Positions 26,018-39,530 are shown, counted from the first letter of the stretch. The stretch: 64,000 nt of DNA from Cordyceps javanica (GCA_036850795.1 JAAECO010000003.1:2790001-2854000), one strand, 5' to 3'. Made by a program: numbers and translations. Notes: generated by a model not told the origin, from the letters alone.

Positions 26018-28460
26018 GGTGTCGCGGGGCCTTGCGTCGGAGTAGCGAGGCTAGCAATGGCGCGCGAGATGACAGAAGCAACATGCGTTGGGTAAAGATA
26101 GCAAGAACAAAAAAAGGACGACATCAATGGCCTTGCAAATAGCAAGAAAACAAATCCGAGAGCTTCTGGTTTTAATAGCTATGAGCAAGAAAAATTTGCA
26201 GAGGTTGTTTGCGGTTGCAAAAGCTAAGCGAGGCGAGCAGCGCTTTCGGACAGCAAACGGCAGAACGATGTGAGGAGTAGTAGCGAATTAAGCGACTAGA
26301 CCAACTCAAGACCCAACAATGCGATTTAATTAAAGTCTGGGGAGACTGTCTGAACCAGGAGTAGTTTTTTCTTTGAAATGACCGAGAGGATGGTGGTAAA
26401 GAGGGCAAACGAAGGTAGGAGGTGACGCTTAGGGAAGTGAGCAAGTGAGCGATGGCAGAGAGCGAGAGAGCGCGAGACGGCCGTGACGGAGGCAGGGACG
26501 GACAGGAGAACAAGCGGCGACAGGGCTAGAGTACAGTTCAAAGAAGCAGAACCATGACGCGAAGGACACCGGGCCAATTGAAACGTGGCGAGAGAGAGGA
26601 TGATATGGGAGGAGGGAGGAATAGATAGGACAGGGGACGTGGGAGGATGAGCATCACGTTTGGAGGGCACTGGGATAACGTTATATAAGTAGGTAGTCGA
26701 TGGTCAAGGCAGGTCGATGGCGGCTTGCTGTTGAGGCAGGTTTGGCATGGCAGGCAGGGCGTGGGCAGAGAGGCCCATGTTGGCAGGGCCGGGCTGGGGG
26801 TGAGAAGCCGAAGGTCCTGTACCTAGTATGCATGAAGATGGGGAACGGAGGGGTCCATGGAAACAAGTGCAGGTGTGCAATGTCACGTCTGGAGCTCTGG
26901 AGAGGGAGACAGAGAGAGTGAGAGTGAGAGAGGAGAGCAGTGGATGTATCGCAGAGGGGGGAGGTGGAACGGATAGAGAGAGAGAGAAAGAGAGAGAGAT
27001 GGATCTGGGCGGCATTGGTGGCTTAATTTACAAGCTATTGGTATTATTATTATTATGATTTATTTTATTCTTTTTTTCGGGGGTAGGCTTTGCACGTTGA
27101 CCGTTGACCATGGCCTACTTAATTACCTAGCATGAAAAGACAAAAAAAAAAGTTGGAGCGTTACGTTGGATGCGGCGTTTTTATTTTTATTTTTATTTTC
27201 ATTTCAATCTGTACAACCCTCTTGGGACCTTTTTCGACTCGTTTTCCATTTAATTTACTGGCATATAGATTATCCCATATACTCAGTAATTATATATATG
27301 TACCCGGTATTAGGCCTCGGCCAGCAGCTGCTCGGGGCACCTGCCACCTGCCACCTGCCAACGGACGGGCTGCTAGCGTGTCACCTTGCCAGCGCTCAAA
27401 TACAACAAAGGGACAGAGAGCCCATGGCAGGTACCCTGACTGTACCCAGCCAGCTACTACTTAAGACGGCCAGACGACCAACCAGCTGCTCGGACTAGTC
27501 ACCTTTAGTAGATACAGGTAAGTGCCTAGCAACTTTATCTGAGGTAGCTGTTGTAATCCGTACACGAACTCGTACTGCTCTGGTTGTGTTTGGCTGGGCA
27601 CATCGATATATCGACGCCCATGGCTATACTAGAATACGATATATTGAATACGTACCTGCGTACCTACCTACGCATCAACTGCCTAATTTATCTATGCAAA
27701 TTCAGTCTTGAGCATCTGCTGCGTACCAAAGGCAACGTTTGGGTAGGCAGGAGAGGCAACCTGCTACTTTAGTAGGTAGGTACTAACCATGATCCTGAGC
27801 TACTACCTAGGTACCTACCTACTACCTACCTAGGTACTAAGATACCTACCTGCCAAGCACGTACCACGGCGAGCGAGCACGAGCACGGTGCGTGTTTCCA
27901 CAAAGTATACCTGGGCCGTAGGGTAACATCACCTACTTACCTCCTAAAAAACGAACCAACCAAAGCAGTCCAAGGCACTTGCGGTATCGCGTGGTATGGG
28001 TGGGTAGATTGCGGCGCAAAGGGCACCAAAAACAACGCTATTTACCGGCAAGTCTTGCGCCAGGCTCCATCTGCAGGCGCGCCAGCTGCAATCGGGTGCG
28101 CCCAGTCAGTACAGAGTACCAGAGCCACTGATGGATGGCACCTCTTTTACAGATAGGTTGGTAGTGAGTGTACTGATAGGTGCCTACCTTAGAGGTACTA
28201 CTAAGTAACCCGGGCACCTGCCCTCCCAACCTACCTACAAATGAAGAAACTTGGCCGACTCTCTTACTTACCGTTCCTAACCAAGTACAGATTACACTAC
28301 TTAATTGACCTATACACTTTAATTCGTGTCCTAGGTACCTGCCTACACCCCAGTTACTTACTGGGAGCCTTAGGTAAGTAGGTACTAATAATTACTTGGT
28401 ACCTTAGGTAGGCTGCTAAGTAGGTCGGTAGCACGCGCGCCTTGGCTTGAAGGCGGGCCT
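26018..28460. other. Intergenic: GT2 leader, then TACC-rich low-complexity DNA
   Basis: About 26020-27010 is purine-rich on the plus strand, i.e. the pyrimidine-rich leader and promoter side of the GT2 gene, with GA tracts at 26905-27000. A TTTTA/TTTTTA-rich patch lies at 27175-27205. From about 27620 the sequence becomes dominated by CTACCTA, GGTACC and CCTAGG words. No gene is supported. Confidence 0.55.
27620..28440. repeat. Large TACCTAGGTA-type palindromic low-complexity cluster
   Basis: This is the densest such cluster in the window. TACCTACC, TAGGTACC, CCTAGGTA and AGTACT recur with irregular spacing on both strands, interrupted by ordinary sequence near 27890-28190. There is no open reading frame through it and no fixed repeat unit. 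Confidence 0.75.
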
Positions 28461-30600
28461 CCCAGAAGCGTCCAAAAAGCGCCTCCCAAAGCCTCTCTTC
28501 ATCAGCCTCCATCTACCTACTCTAGAGCTGCCCGAACAATTTTAGCTACCCTCCTTCCTGCTCGCCTCGATCCTCATCGACCCTCCTCACTGCAGCAAGT
28601 CCAAAATACTACCTACTTGATGCACGCTTTGGAACTTGGTCACCACTCCGGGCACTTGCTTGCCCTGTTCCTGTTTGCAACTACCAACTACTTAGGTAGT
28701 TAACTACCTAGCTGGTACTCTCCATGTACCATATAATCAGTCTACTTACGACCTACCTTCGACCGACTCCACCGAAACCTTCTCGCTCCCACCTCAGTCT
28801 CGCCCCCCGCTTCCTCTCCTTCTTCGCCGCAGCCTCTCACCTGGGTCTCTATTTCTACGCCTCTCTATTTCGACGCCTCCGGGCCCAACAACTCTCCTAC
28901 GCTGCAGGCCTCACCTTGACCATCGACCTGCTCCACCAACCTGACAACCGTCAGATCCATTCTCTTTCTCTCGACCCTTGTTGCCTCTCCTGGCTCTTGT
29001 CCATGCCTGCGGCCGCAGACACCTCTACAACGCTCGGCTCCTCCTCACTCGGGAGCAGCCAGCTGCCCGACTTCAACGTCTCTTGGCCTGCCACGCCTGC
29101 CTCCTTCGCACCCTGGTCCCGTCGTGGGGGGGTGGGCAGCATCAGCTCGCCGAGCGGCCTTTGTCAAAGTTGGAACCCCCCAGCCGCTCCCCACGTCGCC
29201 CTGGTTGGCTCAGATGCTCACAGCCTCGATCCTGGCAATCATCTCGCTCTCGCGAATGGTCCTGCCCAAGCGCCCAGCTTCCAAGTTCCGGCGCCTGCTT
29301 GAATTGCTTGACCACTCTCACCATCCTATCACTGCGCCGTGTTGCCTCCCAAGCCGCATCACGCGACGCAAGACACTTTGACTCTGGTACGGTGCTAATA
29401 AAAGCAGGTAGGGTCTAGCCTCTAGGCCGTGTTTGAGCTTGTCTGCCAACTACTCCCACGCTTGATGTCTACACTGCGTCGTTCTCGATGGACACTCAGT
29501 TTTCTCAATTCTCGAGCCGAGTGCGACAACTACCAGCATCTACTTCGTCATACGCTGCCACACACTCCAGTTTTCTCTGGCCCTACAAGCCGACCTCTAC
29601 TAATGCTCTGCAGCTATCTGCAGCTCCATGTACCTTTGCAGCTGCCGAGTTGCTTAATTCACCTGCGCCTGTCTCTCGGCAGCGTCACTCCACCCCAAGT
29701 AACACGTCCCCGCCACTGAGTACATCAACTACAGCTTGCAGCGAACCCTGTCTCGTCCGACAGCTGTCTAATGTGACGAGAGCATCGACGTCGCTTACAC
29801 CAAATCTCTGTGGATCATAATAAAATTCACGACCTTTGGGCATTAACTCTTGGAATTCCCGTCACCTGTTGCCAAGGGAAGCTGTCTTCACCTTGTCCAT
29901 ATGCAAGCTCCGCAGCATCCCCCAGGAGCGCCAGCGCGTTGCCTGTGGAATGCAATGGTTTCCAACCCAGGTGCCAGGCACCAGAGTCCCTTTTCTTTGC
30001 CGGCCAGGCGTTGAAACACTGAATGTGAAAGGATACCTTCCGATGTTGATTCTTCGCAACCCAAAAACTAGCCGCATAATGAGCGCAGAGGTACTTACTT
30101 GACTGACTGAGTTGTCGAAAACCCAGCGCACCACAAACATCTCGAAATCACGATGATCATAATTATGCGCAATACCAGTCACTACCACAAAGCATAGTCG
30201 CATCCTTGTTGCCCCTGCCTTCTACTGCGAGTGGGGTTATCGGTTGGCCATTTGTGAACAGCCCAATACAAACAAGACAACTGCCCTTGGAGTCTGAGGT
30301 CGGGCCGTAGCGGCGCTAGCATGATACGCCCGCCAACAAGATGGACTTACACCCCGACCAGATTCCGCAGTGGAGTTCACGACGACTGATGAGTACGCGC
30401 CCACATCAGACTGCTGCCCACTCCGGAGCTTTGATGTCGGGGCATCTGGAGAATGGATCGTTGTCAGGACGGAGCACTCCATTAGGCTTGCTTGTAGGTG
30501 TTACCCCCAAGGTGTGAGACACTGGTGCCAGATTGGAGCAAAGGTCAGCCAAGGTGACTACGATATGGAAACACACTAGTCGTCACTGAAGAAAGCATCG
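28461..30600. other. Gene-free by homology, with fragmentary coding-like stretches (plus strand)
   Basis: CT-rich sequence at 28480-28990 looks like a fungal 5' leader. It is followed by ATG-started frames such as 29004-29302 (start MPAAADTSTTLGSS) and 29488-29820 (start MDTQFSQFSSRVRQ), both rich in Ser, Pro, Thr and Ala. A further open stretch at about 30320-30495, bounded by a TAG acceptor-like and a GTAGGT donor-like site, has similar composition. These could be exons of an unrecognised regulator or a decayed gene, but I cannot join them into one convincing reading frame. Confidence 0.3.
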
Positions 30601-33600
30601 CTGCCAACCAACGCCCTCCGTTGGTAATAGCTCGCCTCGGTTGCATATAGTCGGCACTACTATTAGCCTTGGAGCAGCTCCGAATTGCCTAACTGTCCCA
30701 CAGCCCTGAACCGCTGAAAAGCTGTCGCGGTGGGGATCTTTATCCTGGTTGCAGGGGTTGACGGTGACCTGCGCTACCGGATGCACCTCGATCAAGTTGG
30801 TAAAATAGCCGTGGCTGTCCTTTGTTGATTTTTGGCTCCTCTGGGTCTGGCTGGGTCTAGCCTTTCACCTTTCACCTCTACTTATGTACATCACCTACTG
30901 AGGAGCTTGCCACCCACATTTCTTAGAAGACACTTTGGGAGTTCCAACATGCGCCGCACTTGTCAAGTTCGCCACAACTTTTGAACAGTAGGACCATGTC
31001 TTTGCTCCTCACCCGGAGGACGTGGGCTCGTGGGCATGGAACCGGCTGTGGCCACTATGCATCCCTTTGCATATTGATCAGCTCCGTCTGGCCTTTTGTT
31101 GCCCAATCAATGGACCATCTTGCCGTTTCTCCAAGGTAAGAATATCCACAAAATATTGCTCATAGTGCCGCTCATTCCTACTCTACAAAGTCACTGTCGC
31201 TGGGTATATGACATTAACCTTGTTCCGAGACGGCTACAAGCTCTGCTTAGCCTGTAGCGTGTATGTCGGGGCTATCAGTCTTATGGTAAAAAAAAGTCAC
31301 ATGTATTTGGAAACCTCGCGGCATCACATGTCCCTAATGCAAGTCAGCTCCGCTGGTCGGTTGTTTGGCGTCTGTCCAGGCAGGGACAAAGCTGGGTATG
31401 CATCAGTGACGGGCAGGCTTAGCAAATCACCTAACCGCAAATTAGGCGTGTCGCACACTTGGTCTGAATGCTGTTTGGCTGCGTTGCCGTTATCTTCCAG
31501 ATTTTGCAGAAATGATCGGGGTTCTGGTGGATGTAAGTGTACATCCAGTTTGGCCAGTGCAGTAGCCCTGACACTAGCGGCACTAGTGCTTGTCATGGGA
31601 GGCTTTTTGCTCTGCCAACTGAGCGTTCTGGCATGTCAAAGCACTGCAGTGAGCACAGCAGCAGCCCTCCTTTGATGAATTGACCAGGGGTTGGTGTGTG
31701 AATGAGAATAGAGTGGCTGAAAGTCAAGGCGCGTCGACGGTGTAAGGCCCGTGAGACCCAAACCTCTTCACGACAAGAGACACACACTGGCCATCATACT
31801 ATGGAGACGAAATCAATTTGGAGCAGGACAAGTTTTGCCAACAGCACGGACGGTGGGTCTAGATCCCTCCCGATTTGATACTCTGACACTAGTTAGCGAA
31901 CAGGTGTTGACGAACTTCATCACGACAGCCCGGCGCCGGCAAGTCCCATCGACGAACTTGAAAGATCGTCCGACTTACGGCCGTTTTGTTGATGTGGGCT
32001 GACTTTTGAACGCCTTTGCAATTTTCTTGTGGATATTCAAGTTTAAGATGGATCCCGAACAGGCGAGCCCATCCAGGAAAACGGCCAGTGGATCGTCAAA
32101 GGAAGGCATGCATGTTTCCTGCATGCAGAGCTACGCCATTCGGAGGCTTGCGCTGAACCCGGAGCCCTGATATCTCTGCCAATCAAGTCCGCTGCCGATG
32201 TTAGCTCAGCTTCTTCTGTTGGCTTCCTTTCTCCTACAGGGAAGCTGCAATCCAACGCCGAGAGCCGGCCATGAGCACCATGCCGTTAATTGGGAATGAT
32301 CTTCAGCAACGGAAATGAGCACCGCAAAAGGTATAACCGTTCGAGATAACGCTCCGCAGTATTACCCATGGAGATAATCTATACATGCTGTGACCGAGAG
32401 ATAGTTAGATAAAGGTGCCCAAGCGTGGCGGTTGCAAGTTTCAAGTCATGTTGATAGGGTGATACATTGCCTCAGTGGCACAACAAGGTGGACGGATCGT
32501 AGCGACAGTTTGCGTAGACTCACACAGTCAATAATTACCGACGTTCCTGTTACAGGTCCCTCATGGCATGACTTTGCCGGCATGGGGGCTCTGTGCGGTG
32601 AGAAACATGTGAGTACCTGGGACCGAAGGTCCCTCCTCACCGCCAAAGTACGAGATGAGACTTCAAAGGCTGGAACAAAGCCTCCTCCATCTGCAGGAAG
32701 AAACCCGGCACAAAGATGGAAACACGAGGAGAAGCCGGCAGCTGCCTCTCGACAGTGGCGAGATCTTCCGCCCGGTGGCTTGATCCATAGTTGTGGTTCT
32801 CGACATGTGCTGGCAGCGGGCGTTGATCGTGGCCCGTGGATGATTCTCGTGTTGGTGCGCTACTTATCATACACGTTGTCCTCATGCATTCTCTTCCAAT
32901 ACTGCAGACAATTACGACAGAAACGATGCTACATGTAGACCAGAAAAGAGAGAACCTCCATAGCACGACACGCAAGCTACCTTGCCGGCCTGGAAACCTT
33001 TGAGTTCAAGTTGCCCATGTTGGTGTTAGAGAGGCTTATGTGTCTTTGTGTCTGACATGTGAGAGATAATGGAGAGAAACATTCTCTAATTAGCGCTGAG
33101 TAGGCGCTCGTCCTGTTGGAAACGCTGCTTATGGAAGATCTGCCTTGGTCAGTTGTAGATTCGTCGCCGAATTATCAACATAACCACACCTATCATTTTC
33201 CTGGAACCAAAGATTAGAATCAATGCGAGTGACGGAAGACGCTTTCATTCAAGGGAAACGGAGCTTGTGATCTTAAAAATTACGTTAAGCGTAGCGTGGC
33301 TTGGGCAGCCCACGATGCCCGCTTGTGCCTCTCTGCTCAGCGCTTTGCCGTTTCCTTTCGATCTAGATTGAACCCCCGAAGAACACGAGAAGCACACCTA
33401 TATGCAAATGGATCAAGAGCGCTTTCAGCCTTGTTTCTGGTCCCCAACGTGTTATGTGTGGATGTGTGATTCTTGTCCACCTTTTCAGCGGCTACCGGGC
33501 TGGCTTGTAGTCGGGGCTCGAGGTGAAGAGTGAAACAAAGAAATACTGGAGGCTGACACACGAGGAGCATTGAGCATCTCATAATTGAGTGCTCGAGATC

Positions 33601-34400
33601 AATAACCATCGATGCCGGATCATACGTGTAAGCTGTCAGCGCGGAGACCAGCAGACCTTGGAGTCCCGATAGGGCTGGCCAAGAGGCTTTCCACGACAAG
33701 ACTATCCAACTATGTGATTTCGCAGACCGGACACAGTCATAGCCCTGGAATGTATTCTACTGCATGACTTGCCAACACAGTAAAGCCAAACGTCCAGAGT
33801 GCGACGCGGAAACTGACGGACAGTCCAAATGCAACCGGCACGATCATTAGACTGGTATTTTGCGGCTAATTTACCACGACGATGTTGAATTGTCGTTGTA
33901 TCTATCATTGAAGCTGAGTAAGGACTACAGTCCCGTCCTCACCATCGAGCGAACAAATGTGTTGGACTACTCTCTGGGTCTGGCTTCGAGCAGTGGCCAC
34001 GGCAGCGGTGGCGACGCTCCGCTTCCTCGACGGCCGATGATTTGAGGCAGACGCCCCATGTAGGAGAAAGAATATTCGAATTGTGCAGAATTTCATGGAT
34101 CCTTGGTGCTGATTCCGTCTTCTTTGTTCCACAATCATGCAACTTGACATCACTACTTACTGAAGGAGGGAGCCGGGCTCGCTTGTTGTTCGCTCACCGC
34201 GGCACTAGGAACCGACTGTCCAGCACGCGTGCTTCGACCAGTGCTCGGGCTCGAATCTTCTTCGCTGTCATTATCCCATTACGCATCGAGCATACGTTGG
34301 ACTAGCCCACGTCGAGTACGGCGGGGAGTGCGCTTTGAGGTATCGGGCTATCGAGGGCGTGTTGACGGCGTCGCGAGCTCGTGTTAGGAGGAGTTTTGTT
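30601..34400. other. Intergenic, 3.8 kb with no recognisable gene
   Basis: Unlike the flanking DNA, this stretch has few homopolymers, few microsatellites and few TACC words, and looks compositionally even. Frames of 120-168 codons occur (31208-31675 plus, 32432-32938 plus, 33337-33699 minus) but lack domains and overlap one another. It could be old decayed sequence, untranslated RNA, or very divergent genes. I cannot decide. Confidence 0.4.
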
Positions 34401-34754
34401 CTACATGTTATTAATAGCATTCAACAGTGAAGAATTGAGAGGAGAGAAGGAATATACGAAGTAGATCGGAATATTTGGGGAGGCGAGTAACACTCGACAA
34501 GTCCCTTGAAATATCGCAGGACTGGTAGAGCCACCGGATGACTGGCGGTGATTGAAGAACGAAAGCAGGCCGAATTGAGGCTGAGAGGGCGCGTCGTACT
34601 GAGGCCGCGAGGGAAGGCCAAACAAAGAAGGCGAAGGCGTAACAGGAACACTCGTAAGGCCGAGACGGGAAAGGCTTTCGGGAGTGCTTCGAACCTCACG
34701 AAGCAGAGTGTCCGCAGAGCTGGGAGTGCGATAGGGGCGGGGTTGGCTGGTCAT
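34401..34754 (-). CDS. Candidate Ser/Pro-rich small protein, family unknown
   Basis: A minus-strand ATG in strong context (CCACAATGACC) opens a 117-codon frame. The first 80 residues (start MTSQPRPYRTPSSAD) are rich in Ser, Pro, Leu and Arg, with codons mostly ending in C or T. The region just upstream is CT-rich on this strand, like other leaders in the window. The last 35 residues become hydrophobic and less regular, so a splice site may be missed near 34500. No domain or signal peptide is visible. It stands alone inside a 15.6-kb interval without recognised genes, so it may be an orphan gene or chance. Confidence 0.35.
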   Translation of the reverse strand: MTSQPRPYRTPSSADTLLREVRSTPESLSRLGLTSVPVTPSPSLFGLPSRPQYDAPSQPQFGLLSFFNHRQSSGGSTSPAIFQGTCRVLLASPNIPIYFVYSFSPLNSSLLNAINNM

Positions 34755-35462
34755 TGTGGAAAATAATCTCGTGAAAGACTGCAAGGGTTGTAGACGAAGA
34801 AGAAGCAGAGATGAAGCACGCTCGATTCTGGCCGGAAAGCAATCTTATGGGCACGCGGCTACAAACGCGTTGTTTGCCTGCTGACTGTTTGGCATCGACT
34901 CAATCATAATATGGTCGCCTGGCAAGCAATTCACGAACAACAGCTATTCTGACACCCCGGGAAAACGCAATTACTACAGATCCTCGAGTACAAGCATAGG
35001 AGCAGAACACACTACCACGCAAAGAAACACTGGTTCTGAAATGGTCGGATCTCAGCCGGAATGGCATATAATGAGAAGCGTAGATGATATTTGTATTCAG
35101 AAAGGTATTTTGCCATTCGAATTTTGACGAAGACTTGGCCGAAGAGAACTATACGCGGCTCATCCGCCAAAGGCTCATTCTGCAATGGACGTTGACCAAT
35201 CGATTCCCAGAGAGACTGGGACGAAGCTAGTGCACGCTCGCTCTTAAAGAAAAAAATTCTTCCTACATGACAGAAGAATTATCTCAGAATGTCAGAGTTG
35301 GTTCGAGATGTACGAGAGAGCATGTAGGGCTGGCAATCGGACCGGGGAGACACGAGCTCGGCAGGTGTGTTGGTTGAATTTGTTTCACGATGGGTCGGCC
35401 ACAACCGGATCAAGAGAGCAATATCGGCATGGGATGCTACACGTGAGAGACTGTTGGAGCTT

Positions 35463-35507
<45 letters not shown>

Positions 35508-36860
35508 CGTGGCTGCTGAGACGAGCAGTTGGAGGGCGAATGCTCATCTTCGCTTCTTCAAGACGTGCCCAAACGGATGATCATCTCTTATGCTGCAGTG
35601 CAGAATGGCAGCAGGTTTGGGAAATATATTGGAAGCCCGCCCCTTACTCACTTTTCATGTAAGACGGAAGCAAGGCAAAACTTGGCCTTGACTTTTCTTG
35701 TCATGTTAGTGACGGGCTGCGTGCTCGAGGTCTCTGTGACGCAAAGTCGTCAACAAAGGTCGAGCTTATGCCGACCTGAGGAATATGGACCAAGTCGGGA
35801 ACCGGGGATTTTAAGATTTTGCACAAAGGTGTTGGAACCGTCGGATGTTGACACCAAAACTTTGGAGGCTTTGGACATACAAAATTGCAAGGCCATGACG
35901 CAGGTTTCTAGAGGCAATGGAGTGGTAGCCGAGGGGTACCGGCATCTCTTGCAACTACAGGCAATGTAGTTCAGCCAACAGAAGCTGGTCTTCATCCTGG
36001 TCGAGTGATGCGACGCCGCGATTATCCGATTGCTACTGCTGCTGAGCAAACGCACGACATTCCCTCGCATCGGGTCTTCCAACTGCTTAGCGTGAAGCGG
36101 CCAAGACGCCGAATCATTTGGCAAAGCAAAATCTCAAGGACTTGGGAGGAACCTCTACGCCCATGATTGCGTCTGAGACTGGCCTAGCATTGATTGTAGG
36201 CGTCATCATGTTCTCGCTCCCTTCTACCAAACCCGTGACTTGGTGAGCCTCGCGTGCTCAGTACTTAGGCATCAACCTGAGATGTACCAAAAGCTACGTC
36301 ATGCCATTTGACAGGAGGGATCCATCTTGACAACTTTAAAACCCTTTTTTTTCCTAGTGGGATAGAGGAAATTGACGTGGCACATGCAGCGATGCAAATG
36401 GTTGTTGGCGGCGCCAACAGATGAATCTTATAGTCCACCCACATTTTAGTTACGTCAAGAATACTAACTAGCTCGCCCGACTTATTAGTGCATTTTGCAG
36501 GCAGCCTCAAATTGAGAGGGCAAAAAGAAAAAAGACGGTAGCAAAAGAAGATGGTTGCAGGCGGTGGAAGGACACGCAACAGCTGGTGCCAGTGATGACT
36601 CAGTACGGGATGCGAGTTCTATAAAGCCCAACTCGTATCCTTGAGGCGGAATGCCGCGTTTATGTATATATATAGATTGGGCTGTCGCATGAGTAGAAGC
36701 AAGCTAAGACGCCACTGGCTGAACCGATGCGACGCAAACCACAGGACGAAGAAGCCAATGGCAGACGCTTAACAAGGCATGCAGCAGTCTTTTCTCTCTC
36801 AGTGCCTTTGATACTATTTTTTTGTGGGCAGTGTAACTTTCAAGTTCTTGGGCTAAGAGG
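34755..36860. other. Intergenic with GA microsatellite, no gene seen
   Basis: It contains a GA tract at about 35466-35507 and a TATATATATA patch near 36663-36673. Two overlapping frames lie on opposite strands (35529-35969 plus, 35750-36124 minus). Neither has recognisable motifs. No RNA gene was recognised. Confidence 0.4.
35466..35507 (+). repeat. GA microsatellite
   Basis: A run of about 16 GA units continues after an AAAG interruption into further GA units. Confidence 0.85.
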
Positions 36861-39150
36861 TCAGCCACCGAGGCAAAGGGTACACGAGGCTACGTAGTCG
36901 GGCTGTGGCATTGTTGAGGGAAATCTCTCCGCACAAGAGCGGGTATAACGGCAGAACGGGGCACGTGCAATGTGACGCCTGAGACGGGAGCCGTGGGGAG
37001 GACGAGGCCACAGATGGGTCTTATGGGTTTTACAGTGCTGAGTGCTTTGAACCTGTTGTTGTTGTTGGTGGATGACAGGCAGGCAGGCTTGGCGGAGATG
37101 GCGGCGGCGGGCGGAGAGCGCTGCCAAGCGTAGGCATGGAGACGCCGAAGAGGTGGAAAACCAAGCCGCCCCATCTGAGCGGCAGCCAACGGACAGCTGG
37201 GTTGATAAGCAGTGTGCGGTGGGGGGGCGTGCTTTCGGCCTTTGCGAGGCTGTTTGGAGAAGAAGTATGCGATATGCTGCTGCGTGGTGATGATTTGGGG
37301 GAGGGGGAGGGAGAGGGGTGGTGAGTTGGAACAAGTTTCGCTGCAGGCTTTGCATTGAGCCTTGTCCAACGCTCAAGGAGGTGGTTGAGCGACTTTTGAC
37401 GGCGTTTCAAAGAATGCTGCGGTCGGGCAATATATTCTTCATCCCATTTTCGCGCAGCACATGTATTCCCACTCCTCCCAATCATCAAAGAGATGGACTT
37501 GCGCAGTCAAGAGGGGCGCATGGGCGCAACGTGCTCGGCGGATGTCACTGCGAGTACTGACTGACTCTAAGTACTGGTAGTAGCGTGGCACTCAGGGCAC
37601 TGTCAGTGCGATGCGAGCGCCTGTCCAAAGGTGCAGGACCGGGCGTTCCGGGCGGATCGGCCAAGGATTGCAGGGGCAAGGGGGAACGCGATGACAGTTG
37701 AGAGCTGAGCGACTTTTTTTTTTGTTTCTTTCGGCTCCTTGAGTAGCGTATCTGATCAACTGAGGTGCATTGCACGGCCGCAGGCGAGTGGTTTGAAGGA
37801 CCTGCCTGAGTGGTCATCCCCCGGGATGGGCGCAGCGGAGGGCACGTCGGTCAGTGGCAACGGAGATGCGCGTCCTGCTTGTGGCTGAGGCGGGATGCTA
37901 CAAAGAGAAATGGCCCGATAAGTACGGAGTACTCCTCCGTACGTACGGATAACTACTTAGGACCAGCAAGTATGCAGTCGCGAAGTCAATACACGCGAAG
38001 AACAAAGTAGGGTGGGGGAGGGGGGCGAGGCTTTTCCGGTTCAGCTTGGCGTTGGCAGGCAGACAAGACTGGGCAACTCTCGGGCGCCTTGTACTTACTT
38101 TATTCGTCAACCCCCAATGAGATGATACAGAACTGGCCTCCTCAAACTTGGACGCTCGGTGGTGGCGCTGGGCGTCGCGAGCTAGAGTGTATAATTTGCT
38201 AGTACCCAAGATTCTGGGCCCAGATGGCGCGTCCTCGGCCGCGGCGCGTGATGAGGCCAAAAAGTAAATTACTCGGTTAGGTCCATAATACCTCGTTGGT
38301 GATGGGACGCATCTTGGCATCTTGAGCATTAATGGGTGACGACAGAGAAAGCGGTGCTAATTCTGATTTTTATTTCTTTATTTGGTCATGACTGGCGTGG
38401 CCTGGCAAAATTCAAGGTATGGTTTGAGTACTGAGGAGATGATTGTATTTGTACGTTGAACAAAAATCATGATGTATGTGTGTGAGTATGACGATGTGAG
38501 TTGTGTGCTGGACTCTGTGAGCTTGCATAGTCTGTGTGAGTGTGTGTGTGTGTTTGATGAGTGTGTGGTGCTGTAATGATTGTCGAGAAGCGGGGAGGGA
38601 GATGGCAAACGCCGAGTGGCTGCACCATAAGGCGGCGCAGCAACAAGCTAGCCATGGCATTTAGACGAGCCGAGGAAAAGTATCGTAAGTGATGCAAGCA
38701 AATGGCAATTGGCAATTGGCAATCTACTCGGTCCGGATTATTCGAAACCAGCAACAGTCATGAATACTGCGTGCGACTTGGTTTCTTCAGCAGCAACAAG
38801 GAGGGGCAATGGAAGGGGGCGGGATTGAAAAAAGATGCAGGGAACGGCAAGAGGCGGAGATGAGGTAAGAAATGACAGGCGCGAATTTTGAAAGCCGTTT
38901 GCCCCTCTGCCCTTGTACTGGTAGAGAAATTGGAGAGAGATGGGAATTTTTGATGGATTGGACGGGGCCGGTTGCGTCACTGTGAGATGAATAGTGGGAA
39001 TGGAAGACAGGGAAGTGTGCAAGGAGGCAGCGGAGGGAGGGGATGAGGGGACATGGGGGACATGGGGGATGGGAAATTGGGAAACGGGTAAATGAACTAT
39101 CCAGTAATTGGGGGCAACTAAGTAAGATGAGATGAGATGAGGCCGCCGAA
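36861..39150. other. Intergenic, minus-strand pyrimidine-rich DNA and GT repeats
   Basis: Minus-strand frames at 36861-37488 are Pro/Ser/His-rich from pyrimidine runs and give three overlapping alternatives, which argues against a real gene. A compound TACGGAGTAC/GTACTCCTCCGTAC palindromic site lies at 37922-37948 and a GT microsatellite at 38532-38554. A purine-rich plus-strand segment runs from 38790 to 39090. No gene is supported. Confidence 0.4.
38532..38554 (+). repeat. GT microsatellite
   Basis: A short imperfect GT run (TGTGAGTGTGTGTG and on) lies in a broader TGTG-rich region, 38470-38575. Confidence 0.8.
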
Positions 39151-39329
39151 CGCAATGATTAAGTAAAGGGAGGTATACCTTTGAGATGTGTTTTTCTTAT
39201 AGACGGACCGGGCTAGTATAGGCATGGCACGGAGAACAGATTAGTTCATCTGGATAGGGTGAGTGGCTTGGTTGGAGCAATAGATGCATGTATAATTGGA
39301 TGAATCTGACCTTGGCCCAAGGCAACTTA

Positions 39330-39530
39330 CTGCAAGTACTTGATGCTGCTGCTTACAAGTAATAAGTAGTGAGAAGTAAGTACTTGCCTACCTACCAAAA
39401 CATAGGTACCGCGGCGCAGCTACCAAGTACATACTTACTTGGAGGCTTGGTTGGTTGCTAGGCAGACAACAGCAGCAGCGCCACGGACAATGCCACACGA
39501 CGAGTAGGTACTTATCAGTAGCAACCTAAG
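39330..39530. repeat. TACCTAGGTA-type palindromic low-complexity cluster
   Basis: AGTAAGTACTTGCCTACCTACC, GGTACC and AGTACTT words recur with irregular spacing over about 200 bases. Confidence 0.65.

Noticed and set aside
33743..33850. Short frame resembling a Zn2Cys6 zinc cluster (CMTCQHSKAKRPEC)
   Set aside because: Cysteine spacing is C-x2-C-x9-C-x9-C, not the six-cysteine pattern, and the frame is bounded by stops within 110 bases.
36861..37488. Three overlapping Pro/Ser/His-rich minus-strand frames
   Set aside because: All three frames of the same pyrimidine-rich stretch are open, which points to base composition, not coding.
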